From Nocardia cyriacigeorgica GUH-2 (GTDB taxonomy: Bacteria; Actinomycetota; Actinomycetes; Mycobacteriales; Mycobacteriaceae): a stretch of 64,000 nt of DNA. The notes under the pieces were generated by a model. The model ran no database searches and had not been told where the DNA came from. It was given only the letters and a program-made list of their open reading frames with translations. The translations under genes and the position numbers were made by a program. Numbering within the stretch: position 1 is the first letter of the stretch; each line of letters begins with the position of its first letter. The stretch spans positions 4,836,001-4,900,000 of the forward strand of contig NC_016887.1 in assembly GCF_000284035.1 (NCBI RefSeq), in the 5' to 3' direction. This document shows, piece by piece, positions 42,666 through 51,700 of the stretch.

Positions 42666-43982
42666 CTACGCGCTGCGCCGGACCAGGCCGTCGGCGCCGA
42701 TAGTGACCTGATCGCCGGTGTGGAACCAGCTACCGGTGAAGCGGTCGGCGGTGGCCTTCGGGTCGTTCCAGTATCGGCGGGTGACATTGGGGCCACGGCA
42801 CAGCAGTTCGCCGTGCCCGTCTCCGGCGCGCGGGCCCCACAGCGCCAATTCGGTTCCGCCGAACGGCAATCCGAGCACGGTCCCGCCCGGATCGGCCAGC
42901 GAATCGTCGACCGCCAGCCCGATGCCGCTGGTCTCGGTGGCGCCCCAGACCGCCCACTGCCGCGCGTCGGGAAAGATCGCGCGCAGCTCGGTCGCGTCGA
43001 CGCCGGAGGCCGCCCGTTCGGCGCGATGGCCCGCGGTGCTGATGCGTGCGACGCCCTCGGTGCGCAGCCCGTCGGCCCGTTCGGCGGCCAGCTCGGGCAG
43101 CAGGGCGCCGAGGATGCGCGGGGTCGCGGCGATCATGTCGATGCGTTCGGCGGCAAGGGTTTCGGCGAGCCGGCCGGTATCGGGAGCGAGCACCACCGTG
43201 CCGCCGACGGCAAAGGTGGGCAGCAACTGATCGACGCAGCCGCTGGCGTGGGCCAGTGGCAGCAGCACCAGATTGCGCAATCCGTCGGTGGGCAGATCGA
43301 GCGCGCCCACCACCGAACGGATTGCCGAGAGCAGGTTTTCGTTGGTGAGCTCGACGCCCTTGGGCAGTGCCGGGCCGGGAGCGGTGCCGCTGGTGTAGCA
43401 GAGCAGCGCGAGATCATCGAGCGCGGCGCCGTCGTCGATGAAGGCCGCGCCGTCAGGGAGTTCGGTATCGGCGACGCTGCCCGTCCTGGTCGAACCGCAG
43501 CCGCGGGCGCCGCCGCCGAGCACGAAATCGGCGCCGCTGTCGGCGATCACCCGCTCCGCCACCGCCGCCGGTAGCCCGTCGTGCACCAGCACCGGCACCG
43601 CGCCGCTGAGCAGCGCGCCGAGAAATGCCTGCACCCAGCGCGCGCCGACCGGCAGATGCACCGCGACCCGGTCGCCGTAGCCGATGCCGTGCTCCTGGAG
43701 TCCACCGGCGATCCGCGAGGCCGAATGCCACAGGTCGCGGTAGGTCAGGCGGGGTCCGCCGACCTCGACCACGGCCTCGCGGGTGGCGAAGGCATGCACC
43801 TGGAGATCGAGCAGTTCGGTCAGCGCGGGGGTGAGGTTGCCGTAGCGCAGCACACCGTCGGCGCCGCGGGCCAGCGGATCGCCGGCCCGCTCCCCGGCCG
43901 GATACTCGACCAGCAGGCCGGCCGGGGACTCGGCGCGCTCGTTCACGCCCGGCCCGATGAGCCTTGTCGTGCCGTCTCTCAT
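42666..43982 (-). CDS. AMP-binding acyl-CoA ligase lacking the C-terminal domain
   Basis: 438 residues of the ANL superfamily N-domain. A3 loop Y-T-S-G-T (196-200) is followed by an unusual APGPA insertion before LPKGV (206-210). The A5-type motif reads VWGATETSG and A7 SWFHTGDQVTIGADG. The chain stops right there (RRSA), so the mobile C-terminal subdomain of about 100 residues, with the catalytic Lys needed for adenylate formation, is absent. It also has an odd 45-residue N-terminal lead. Either a truncated, inactive ligase or one that only binds or thioesterifies. The stop faces the phosphatase stop nine bases away. Confidence 0.8.
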   Translation of the reverse strand: MRDGTTRLIGPGVNERAESPAGLLVEYPAGERAGDPLARGADGVLRYGNLTPALTELLDLQVHAFATREAVVEVGGPRLTYRDLWHSASRIAGGLQEHGIGYGDRVAVHLPVGARWVQAFLGALLSGAVPVLVHDGLPAAVAERVIADSGADFVLGGGARGCGSTRTGSVADTELPDGAAFIDDGAALDDLALLCYTSGTAPGPALPKGVELTNENLLSAIRSVVGALDLPTDGLRNLVLLPLAHASGCVDQLLPTFAVGGTVVLAPDTGRLAETLAAERIDMIAATPRILGALLPELAAERADGLRTEGVARISTAGHRAERAASGVDATELRAIFPDARQWAVWGATETSGIGLAVDDSLADPGGTVLGLPFGGTELALWGPRAGDGHGELLCRGPNVTRRYWNDPKATADRFTGSWFHTGDQVTIGADGLVRRSA

Positions 43983-44103
43983 CGGACCTCCGCGTGCTTC
44001 GAACCGTCAGGCACTGTGACTATATGACGCAGATCACAAATTCGCGGTCGGAGTCGGCGAAAGTTTCCGTGTCGTCATCCGCACGCGCGCCGGAGGTGGC
44101 GGA

Positions 44104-44898
44104 TCAGCGTCCGGTGTAGGTCGCCTTACCCGGCCCGAGTTCCAGGAAGCTGCGCACCGCGCCACGCAGGTCCTCGGTCGCGAACAGCTCGCCCGACACC
44201 TCGGGGGTCACCGAATCAGCATGCGCCACGCCGCCCGAACGCCAGGCCTCGACGATCTTCTTGGTCGCCGCGTGCGCGCGGGTCGGGCCCTGCGCCAGCC
44301 GGTGCACCAGCGCCTGCGCCGCGGCGTCGAGATCCTCGTGCACGCCGTTGACCACACCCCAGTCGGCCATGGTCGCCGCGTCGTACAGATCGCCGGTCAT
44401 CACCAGCTCGCGGGCCCGGCCCGAACCCGCGCGCTCGGCCAGCCGCTGCGGGCCGCCCATCGACGGCGTCAGCCCGACCACGATCTCCACCAGGCCGAAC
44501 TTCGCCTTGGGCGCGGCCAGGATCAGATCGCAGGCCAGCGCGATCTCGAAGGCCGCGGTGAGGGTGAGCCCGTGCGCGGCGAACACCACCGGGCACGGCA
44601 GCGCCTCGAGCGGATGGCAGATCCGGGCGAACAGGTCGCGCCAGAGTTCGGCGCCCTGCTCGGCGGTCAGCCCCTCGAAGGTGTGCACGTCGACCCCACC
44701 GGAGACGACCTTGCCTTCCGCCCGCAACAACACCGCGCGCGGCGGGTTCGCGGTCAACTCGGCGATATCGGCGACGAGAGCGTCGAACATGGCCTGGTCG
44801 AACAGATTCAGCGGCGGACTCGCCAGCGTCAGCGTCGCCACCTCGGCGCCGTCGCCGACGATCTCGCGTTCCAGTCTGGTGGGTTTGGTGTCACTCAT
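44104..44898 (-). CDS. enoyl-CoA hydratase/isomerase family protein
   Basis: 264-residue crotonase. Oxyanion segments GKVVSGGVDVHTF and PVVFAAHGLTLTAAFEIALACD, then KFGLVEIVVGLTPSMGGPQRL. The first loop has V-V-S-G-G-V-D where hydratases show F-x-A-G-A/G-D, and the second lacks the usual N-G-x-x-x-G-G-G, reading H-G-L-T-L-T-A-A. Catalysis may therefore differ from simple hydration. It is on the same strand as the truncated acyl-CoA ligase, 121 bases away. Confidence 0.88.
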   Translation of the reverse strand: MSDTKPTRLEREIVGDGAEVATLTLASPPLNLFDQAMFDALVADIAELTANPPRAVLLRAEGKVVSGGVDVHTFEGLTAEQGAELWRDLFARICHPLEALPCPVVFAAHGLTLTAAFEIALACDLILAAPKAKFGLVEIVVGLTPSMGGPQRLAERAGSGRARELVMTGDLYDAATMADWGVVNGVHEDLDAAAQALVHRLAQGPTRAHAATKKIVEAWRSGGVAHADSVTPEVSGELFATEDLRGAVRSFLELGPGKATYTGR

Positions 44899-44948
44899 TC
44901 GGCCAGAGTAAAGCCATCGGCCCGGCCGGTATCTGCGAGACTGTCGGT

Positions 44949-45974
44949 GTGACCAAGGCGGAATCGGAGGCAGGCAGCTACGTCGAGCCGGGCGAGTTCA
45001 AGCGCGACACCAACTACATCACCACCCGCATCACCGCGGACGGCCGCGACGGCTATCCGGTGACGCCGGACCGGTACCGGCTGGTCGCCGCCCGCGCCTG
45101 CCCCTGGGCCAACCGCACCCTGATCGTGCGCCGCCTGCTCGGGCTCGAACAGGTCATCTCACTCGGCCTGTGCGGGCCCACCCACGACAAGCTGAGCTGG
45201 ACCTTCGACCTTGACCCCGGTGAGGTCGACCCGGTGCTCGGCATCCACCGCCTGCGCGACGCCTATCTGGCCCGCTTCCCCGATTACCCGCGCGGCATCA
45301 CCGTGCCCGCCATGGTCGATGTGCCGACCGGCCAGGTGGTCACCAACGACTACGCCCAGATCACCCTCGATCTCTCCACCGAATGGACCGAATTCCACCG
45401 ACCCGGCGCACCGCAGCTGTATCCGCCGCAGCTGCGCGCGGAGATCGACGAGGTGAACAAACGGGTGTTCACCGAGGTCAACAACGGCGTCTACCGCTGC
45501 GGCTTCGCCGGCGCCCAGGACGCCTACGACGCCGCCTACGACCGGCTCTTCACCGCCCTGGACTGGCTCAGCGACCGGCTGGCCGGGCAGCGCTACCTGG
45601 TCGGCGACACCATCACCGAGGCCGACGTGCGACTGTTCACCACGCTGGTCCGCTTCGATGCCGTCTACCACGGGCATTTCAAATGCAACCGCAACAAGCT
45701 CACCGAGATGCCGGTGCTGTGGGCCTACGCCCGTGACCTCTACCAGACCCCCGGATTCGGCGACACCGTCGACTTCGGGCAGATCAAGACCCACTACTAC
45801 GTGGTGCATACCGATATCAACCCCACCCGCATCGTGCCCAAGGGCCCCGATCTGTCGAACTGGCTCACCCCGCACGGGCGTGAAGCGCTGGGCGGCAGGC
45901 CCTTCGGCGACGGCACCCCGCCGCCCCCGCCCCCACTGAGCGAACGGGTACCGGCGCTGCGCGAGCCGCGATAG
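44949..45974 (+). CDS. glutathione S-transferase family protein, ECM4/glutathionyl-hydroquinone reductase type
   Basis: 341 residues. N-terminal thioredoxin-like domain with catalytic Cys51 in A-C-P-W-A-N-R, then GYPVTPDRYRLV and PAMVDVPTGQVVTNDYAQI. The C-terminal helical domain has NNGVYRCGFAGAQDAYDAAY and LFTTLVRFDAVYHGHFKCN, all hallmarks of ECM4/YqjG proteins, which reduce glutathionyl-hydroquinones. Mycobacteriales use mycothiol instead of glutathione, so the real thiol partner here is probably mycothiol or another thiol (inference). GTG start, divergent from the EchA gene. The end carries a Pro run. Confidence 0.9.
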   Translation: MTKAESEAGSYVEPGEFKRDTNYITTRITADGRDGYPVTPDRYRLVAARACPWANRTLIVRRLLGLEQVISLGLCGPTHDKLSWTFDLDPGEVDPVLGIHRLRDAYLARFPDYPRGITVPAMVDVPTGQVVTNDYAQITLDLSTEWTEFHRPGAPQLYPPQLRAEIDEVNKRVFTEVNNGVYRCGFAGAQDAYDAAYDRLFTALDWLSDRLAGQRYLVGDTITEADVRLFTTLVRFDAVYHGHFKCNRNKLTEMPVLWAYARDLYQTPGFGDTVDFGQIKTHYYVVHTDINPTRIVPKGPDLSNWLTPHGREALGGRPFGDGTPPPPPPLSERVPALREPR

Positions 45975-46137
45975 GGCCGCGTTCTCCCCGACCGTTGGGT
46001 CCGTGACCGGGCCCACCGTGCCGATTCGCACGCCGCGGGGTCGGAACCTATTGCAGCGGGTAATCCGTTGTCAGAACGAGCTGACGGCGCAGGTGCCCTA
46101 CAGTTGCGCAGCAGAGGCCGAAGAGGAGGATGAGGCC

Positions 46138-46884
46138 GTGTTCACCAAGGCGTTCGAGAAAGCGGTGGTCGAGCTACTCGACACCGGATCCCGCCTGCAA
46201 GCCCCCGCGGTCGCCAAGTACGTCGCGCGGCTGCGGCGCGCGCATCCGGACGAGAGCCCGGCGCAGATCATCGAGCGGCTGGAAAAGCAGTATCTGCTCG
46301 CGGTGACCGGCAGCGGTAGCGCGGTCGGCGCCACGGCCGCGGTGCCCGGGGTCGGCACGGTCGCCGCACTGGCCGCGGTCAGCGCCGAGACCACCTTCTT
46401 CATGGAAGCCTCCGCCGTGTTCACCCTCGCGGTCGCCTCGGTCCACGGGGTGCGCCCGCAGGACAAGGAGCAGCGCCGGGCCCTGGTGCTCGCGGTCGTG
46501 CTGGGCGATACCGGCATGGAGGTCGTGCAGAAGAGCATCGGCCATTCGGCCAAGCACTGGGGCACGGCCTTCGCGACCAAGATTCCGGGCCTGGCCGGCA
46601 TGAACGAATCGCTGTTGAAGCGGTTCATCGTCCGATTCATCACCAAACGCGCCGCGCTGATGGCCGGCAAGGTGGTGCCTGCGGGCATCGGCGCCGTTAT
46701 CGGCGGGGCAGGCAACCGCGCCCTGGGCAAAGCCACGATCACCAACGCGCGCAAGGCCTTCGGCCCGCCACCTGCCCACTTCCCGGCCGATCAGCCGCTG
46801 ATCATCGATGCCGATCCGCTGACCGCGCTGGAATCCTCGCCCGTGGCCCCGGCCTACCCGACGCCCCCGGCCGCCTCCCGGTGA
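46138..46884 (+). CDS. hypothetical membrane-associated protein
   Basis: 248 residues. The GTG at 46138 was chosen because AAGAGGAGGA lies 7 bases before it; the open frame goes back to 46003 without a ribosome-binding site. A helical N terminus is followed by a hydrophobic Ala/Val/Gly region (about 65-110: VGATAAVPGVGTVAALAAVS and ASAVFTLAVASVHG), a helix with KRFIVRFITKRAALMAG, and a Gly-rich stretch. Weakly similar to EcsC-like proteins at best. Its stop overlaps the GTG of the ABC ATPase, so it is coupled to that transporter. Confidence 0.7.
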   Translation: MFTKAFEKAVVELLDTGSRLQAPAVAKYVARLRRAHPDESPAQIIERLEKQYLLAVTGSGSAVGATAAVPGVGTVAALAAVSAETTFFMEASAVFTLAVASVHGVRPQDKEQRRALVLAVVLGDTGMEVVQKSIGHSAKHWGTAFATKIPGLAGMNESLLKRFIVRFITKRAALMAGKVVPAGIGAVIGGAGNRALGKATITNARKAFGPPPAHFPADQPLIIDADPLTALESSPVAPAYPTPPAASR

Positions 46885-47876
46885 GCGCCGCACGACCGCA
46901 GGCCTTCGCCGTCCGCGGACTGACCAAGCGCTACGACTTCACCGAGGCCGTACGCGAGGTGAGCTTCACCGTCGCGCCCGGCACCGTCGCCGCGCTGGTC
47001 GGCCCGGAGAGCGCAGGCAAGACCACCGTCGTCGGGGTACTGCTCGGACTGCTCGAACCGACCGCCGGATCGGCGCAAGCCGGCGGATTCGACGTCACCG
47101 CCCGGCCGGAATACGCGCCGGGGATCGGCGGCGTACTCGATCCGCGCGGGCTGCACCCCGGCCGCACCATCCGCGACCACCTGTGGATCTACGCCGCCGC
47201 CGCGGGCCTGCCGGACCGGCGCGTGCGCGAGGTACTGGAACTGACCGGGCTCACCGATTTCGCTCGCACCAAACCCGACGGGCTCAGCCCCGGCCGACAG
47301 CTGCGGGCCGCGCTGGCCACCGCGCTGCTACCGAACCCGCAGCTACTGGTCCTCGACGATCCGACCCTCGAGCTCGACAGCGTCGAACACGCCTGGCTGA
47401 CCGACTTCCTGCGCGGCTACGCGGGCCGCGGCGGCAGCGCGCTGGTCACCGGGCGCAGCCTGGCCGCGGTGCTGCCGTTCACCGACTCCGTGATCGTGCT
47501 CAGTGAGGGCTCGGTGGTGTATCAGGGCAGCCCGGCACGGCTGCGGCGCAACAACCCCGACCGGCTGGTGGTGGCGTCGTCGTCGGCGATCGCGCTGGCC
47601 ACGGCGCTGGCGGTGGACGGCTACACCGACGCCGTGATCCGGCAGGACGGCAGGCTCGCCGTCGCCGAAGCGAGCCAGGACCGGATTCTGGCGGTGGCCG
47701 GTGCGGCCGGCGTCCGCATCGACTCCATCGTCGCCGATCCCATTCATCCCGACCGGGTCCTCGCCTCGCTCACCGCCGCGGCCCGCAACCGCCCGGTGGT
47801 TTCCGGCACCGCCGCCCCGCCGCAGCCCGCTCGACCTCCGCAACCGTCTCCGATGCCGTACGGGATTCCACGATGA
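46881..47876 (+). CDS. ABC transporter ATP-binding protein, degenerate
   Basis: 331 residues. Fold of an ABC-2-type ATPase, but several motifs have drifted. Walker A G-P-E-S-A-G-K-T is usable (41-48). Signature reads L-S-P-G-R-Q (135-140) instead of LSGGQ. Walker B reads V-L-D-D-P-T (157-162), with Asp160 for the catalytic Glu. The H-loop reads T-G-R-S (190-193) with no His. A C-terminal extension of about 100 residues ends in a Pro-rich tail. It may bind ATP but hydrolyse it poorly. The permease gene overlaps its stop (ATGA). Confidence 0.85.
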   Translation: MSAARPQAFAVRGLTKRYDFTEAVREVSFTVAPGTVAALVGPESAGKTTVVGVLLGLLEPTAGSAQAGGFDVTARPEYAPGIGGVLDPRGLHPGRTIRDHLWIYAAAAGLPDRRVREVLELTGLTDFARTKPDGLSPGRQLRAALATALLPNPQLLVLDDPTLELDSVEHAWLTDFLRGYAGRGGSALVTGRSLAAVLPFTDSVIVLSEGSVVYQGSPARLRRNNPDRLVVASSSAIALATALAVDGYTDAVIRQDGRLAVAEASQDRILAVAGAAGVRIDSIVADPIHPDRVLASLTAAARNRPVVSGTAAPPQPARPPQPSPMPYGIPR

Positions 47877-48655
47877 TCGACGTCTTGCCTGCGGACCTGC
47901 TGCCGGCGATCAACTCCGAGCTACGCAAGACGGCCACGCTGCGCTGGCCGCGGCTGCTCGCGGCCATGGTGGTGGCCATTGCCGTGGTCACCAGCTCGGT
48001 CACCGCGATCCTGTCCGGCCCGGCCGATCCCGACGGCGAACCGGCCACCGGCGCCGCCACCATCGGGCTGTACCTGGCATTGATCGCGGTGGTGCTGGCG
48101 GTCGGCGGATACGGCGCGGCGGCCGCGGGCGGCGAATTCCGGCACGACACCATGGCCATCACCGCCATGTTCACGCTCGACCGCGATCGGCTGGTCGGCG
48201 CGAAACTGCTGGTCACCGCCGCTGTCGCACTGGGGCTGGCGGTGGCGGTCGAACTGGTCGCGCTGGGGTGCCTGTTCGCGTTCGGCAACGGCAAGTTCGA
48301 GCTCACCGCGCAGTTGTTCGCCGTCCTCGGTGGCGGGCTGATCGCGGCGGTCTGCTGGTCGGTGATCGGCGCGGGCCTGGGGCTGTGGCTGCGCTCGCCC
48401 GGCGCCGGCGTCGCCCTGGTGCTCGGCTGGCTGCTGATCATCGAACCGCTGATCTGGCTGGTCACCACCGGACTCGGCATCGCGGGCATCTCCACCGTGC
48501 TGCCCGGATCGTCGACGGTGAGCACTCTTATGGTCGGGTCCTTCGCCGGCGCCGACCTCCTCGCACCGACACCCGCAGCGATCGTGGTGCTGCTGCTGTG
48601 GACCATCGGCGTCGGCGGTCTGGGCTGGTGGTCGGTGCGCTCCCGCGATCTGTGA
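47873..48655 (+). CDS. ABC-2 type permease
   Basis: 260 residues with about six predicted membrane helices (centred near 38, 74, 122, 155, 180 and 240). The EFRHDTMAITAMFTLDRDRL cytoplasmic loop after helix 2 is the hallmark of ABC-2 permeases that partner bacitracin/BcrA-type ATPases. It pairs with the degenerate ATPase through an ATGA overlap. Substrate unknown. No lipid- or antibiotic-biosynthesis gene is adjacent. Confidence 0.88.
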   Translation: MIDVLPADLLPAINSELRKTATLRWPRLLAAMVVAIAVVTSSVTAILSGPADPDGEPATGAATIGLYLALIAVVLAVGGYGAAAAGGEFRHDTMAITAMFTLDRDRLVGAKLLVTAAVALGLAVAVELVALGCLFAFGNGKFELTAQLFAVLGGGLIAAVCWSVIGAGLGLWLRSPGAGVALVLGWLLIIEPLIWLVTTGLGIAGISTVLPGSSTVSTLMVGSFAGADLLAPTPAAIVVLLLWTIGVGGLGWWSVRSRDL

Positions 48656-48773
48656 GTTAGCGATCGGCTGCTGAGCCGGCCGTAGCTGGTTGGGCTGCTC
48701 GCTGGCGGCGAGGCAGGCGGGAACAAATTTCCTGTCGGTGGGTGTCGTTATGGTCGATGGCACGAAGTGAGGG

Positions 48774-51700
48774 GTGGCTGACGGGGGGCTTGTTGTGGAC
48801 GGATCGGCGCGGGTGAGCACAGAGGTATCCGGGGGAATCGAGGTCGGGGGGCGGGCGCCCGGCTGGATTCGGCGGCTCTGGGGGGAGGCCGCGCGGCATC
48901 GGCGGACTGTTGCCGGGATCGCGGCGGCGGTGCTGGCGGGCGCGGCCGCGGAGATCGTGGCGCCGCTGCTGACGAAGCGGGCGGTCGACGCGGCGGGGAT
49001 CGGCGATACGGGCGTGATCGGCACGGTGGCCGCGCTGCTGGTGTTGCTCGCCCTCGGCCGGTTCCTCGCCTCCTTCGGGCGGCGGCTGCTGGCCGGGCGC
49101 CTGTCGCTCGACGTCCAGCATGCGCTGCGGGTGAATCTGCTGGGGTCGCTGCAACGGCTCGACGGCGCCGGACAGGACGCCATCCGGACGGGGCAGGTGG
49201 TGTCACGCTCGATCACCGACCTGCAACTGGTGCAGGGCTTGTTGGCGATGGCGCCGCTGTCGGGGATGTCGCTGCTGCAATTCGTGCTGGCCGCCGCGGT
49301 GATGATGTGGCTGTCGCCGGTGCTGGCCACGGTGGCGCTGCTGGTGGTCCCCGCCATCGCCGTGGTGGTGTATCGAATCCGGCCCAAGCTGTACGCGGCC
49401 ACCTGGTCGGCGCAGCAGCGGGCGGCCGACCTCGCCCAGCACGTCGAGGAAACGGTGACCGGCGTCCGGGTGGTCAAGGGGTTCGGCCAGGAAGCGCGGA
49501 TGGTCGACCTGCTCGAACGGCACGGCCGCACTTTGTTCGCCGAACGCATGCGGGCCGCGACCATCAACTCCCGCTTCGCACCGACGCTGTCCGCGATCCC
49601 GCAGATGGGCCTGGTCGGTGTGGTCGCCCTCGGCGGCGTGCTGGCCATGGGCGGCAGCATCGGCCTCGGCACGTTCCTCGCCTTCACCGCCTACGTCGCC
49701 ACCATGACCACCACCGCGCGCACCATGGCCTCGGTGGTGATCATGGCCCAGCTCACCCGGGCCGCCGCCGAACGGGTATTCCAAGTGATCGACGCCGCGC
49801 CCACCGTCGCCGACCCGGAACACCCCCGGGACCTGCCGGACGGGCCGCTCGGCATCGACATCGACGCACTCACCTTCGGCTTCGATCCGGACCGCCCGGT
49901 GCTGCGCGATCTCGACCTCACCGTCCGTCCGGGCGAGACGGTGGCGATCATCGGGCCCGCCGGCTCCGGCAAAACCACCCTCTCCCTGCTACTTCCCCGC
50001 TTCTACGCGCCCGATTCCGGTGCGATCCGGCTGTTCTCGGCCACGCGGGGTACAGCGGCAACGCGCGACATCATGAGCGGCGCCGTCACGATCCCGAACC
50101 CGGGACCCGCGAACGGCGATAGTCACGAGCCGCCCACACCGGATACCGCGGCAACGCCCCACACGGTGATCGACGCCGACGCTCCGATCCCGAACCCCAA
50201 ACCCGCGAACCCCAAACCCGCGAACGGCGACAGACGCGTACCGCCCCCGCCGACCGCTACCGGTAACCCCGAGCCAGCGGGGTCCGGCCGCGACGGAGCT
50301 GCCTCCAGCCAGCCACACTGCAGTGGCGGGCCAATCGACAACGGCGTCGACATCGCCGACGTGAGGGCGAGTGACCTGCGCGCCGCCATCGGTGTGGTCT
50401 TCGACGACCCGTTCCTGTTCTCCGACACGATCGCCGCGAATATCGCCCTCGGCAGTCCCGAGGCGACCGATGCCGAGATCCGGCAGGCGGCGAAAATGGC
50501 CGCGGCCGACGAGTTCATCAACGAGCTGCCCGACGGTTACGACACCGTGGTGGGCGAACGCGGGCTCACCCTGTCCGGTGGCCAGCGCCAGCGCATCGCG
50601 TTGGCGCGGGCACTGCTGGCCCGGCCGCGGATCCTGGTCCTCGATGACGCCACCTCGGCCGTCGACGCCGTCACCGAGGCCGCCATCTTCGATGCGCTAC
50701 CCGATCGCGGCGATCGCACCACCATCATCCTGGCCCACCGCGAATCCACCCTGGCCCATGCCGACCGGGTAGTCCGCCTCCCCGCACCCGCCCATGCGCT
50801 GCCGGTGACCGCGCCCCCGGTCCTCGAACCGCCCCGCCGGACGCCGCGCGGCGCGGGCCGGGCCGCGGCCGCCGATCTGAGCGAGACGCCGGAGCTGCGG
50901 CGCACCATCGAGAAGCTCCCGCCCGCCACCGAGCAACCCGGCCTCGACGCGGCCCGGCTGCGGCAACCCGATCCGGGCTTCCGGCTGATCCGGCTGCTGT
51001 GGCCGGTGCGCGCCCTGGTGCTGACGGTCATGGTGCTGCTGGCAGTCGAGGCACTGATCGGCATCGGGTTCCCGCCGATCGTGCGGTACGCGATCGACGC
51101 CGGCGTCGGCGGTGACGATATGGGCGCGCTGGTTCGGGCGGCGGTCCTCGGCACGGTGCTGGTCGTCGCGGGCTGGGTCGTGGCCGCGGCCACCACCACC
51201 CTGACCGCCCGCACCGGCGAGCGGGTGCTCTACGGACTACGCGTCCGCAGCTACGCCCACCTGCAACGACTCGGCCTGGACTACTACGAGCGCGAACTGT
51301 CCGGCCGGATCATGACGCGGATGACCACCGACGTGGACGCGCTGTCGACCTTCTTGCAGACCGGTGTCTCGACCGCGCTCGTCAGTGCGCTGTCTCTGGT
51401 CGCGATCGCGGTCGCACTACTCGTCATCGATACCTCGCTGGCACTGGTGGTGCTACTCGGTGTGCTCCCGCCCCTGGAGCTCGCGACGGTGATCTTCCGG
51501 CGGGTGTCGTCGGCGGCCTACACCATCTCCCGCGAACACGTCTCCACCGTCAACGCCGACTTCCAGGAGAACATCAGCGGACTGCGCGCGGTGCAGGCCT
51601 ACCGGCACGAACCGCTCGCGGCCCGGCGCTTCGCCGAATACTCCGAGCGCTACCGGCACAGCCGGATGCGCGCGCAGCGGGCCATCGCCCTGTATTTCGC

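Noticed and set aside
47921..49687. 588-codon minus-strand frame over the ABC permease and exporter
   Set aside because: Antisense shadow with Ser/Arg/Pro-rich peptide; both genes on the plus strand are well supported.
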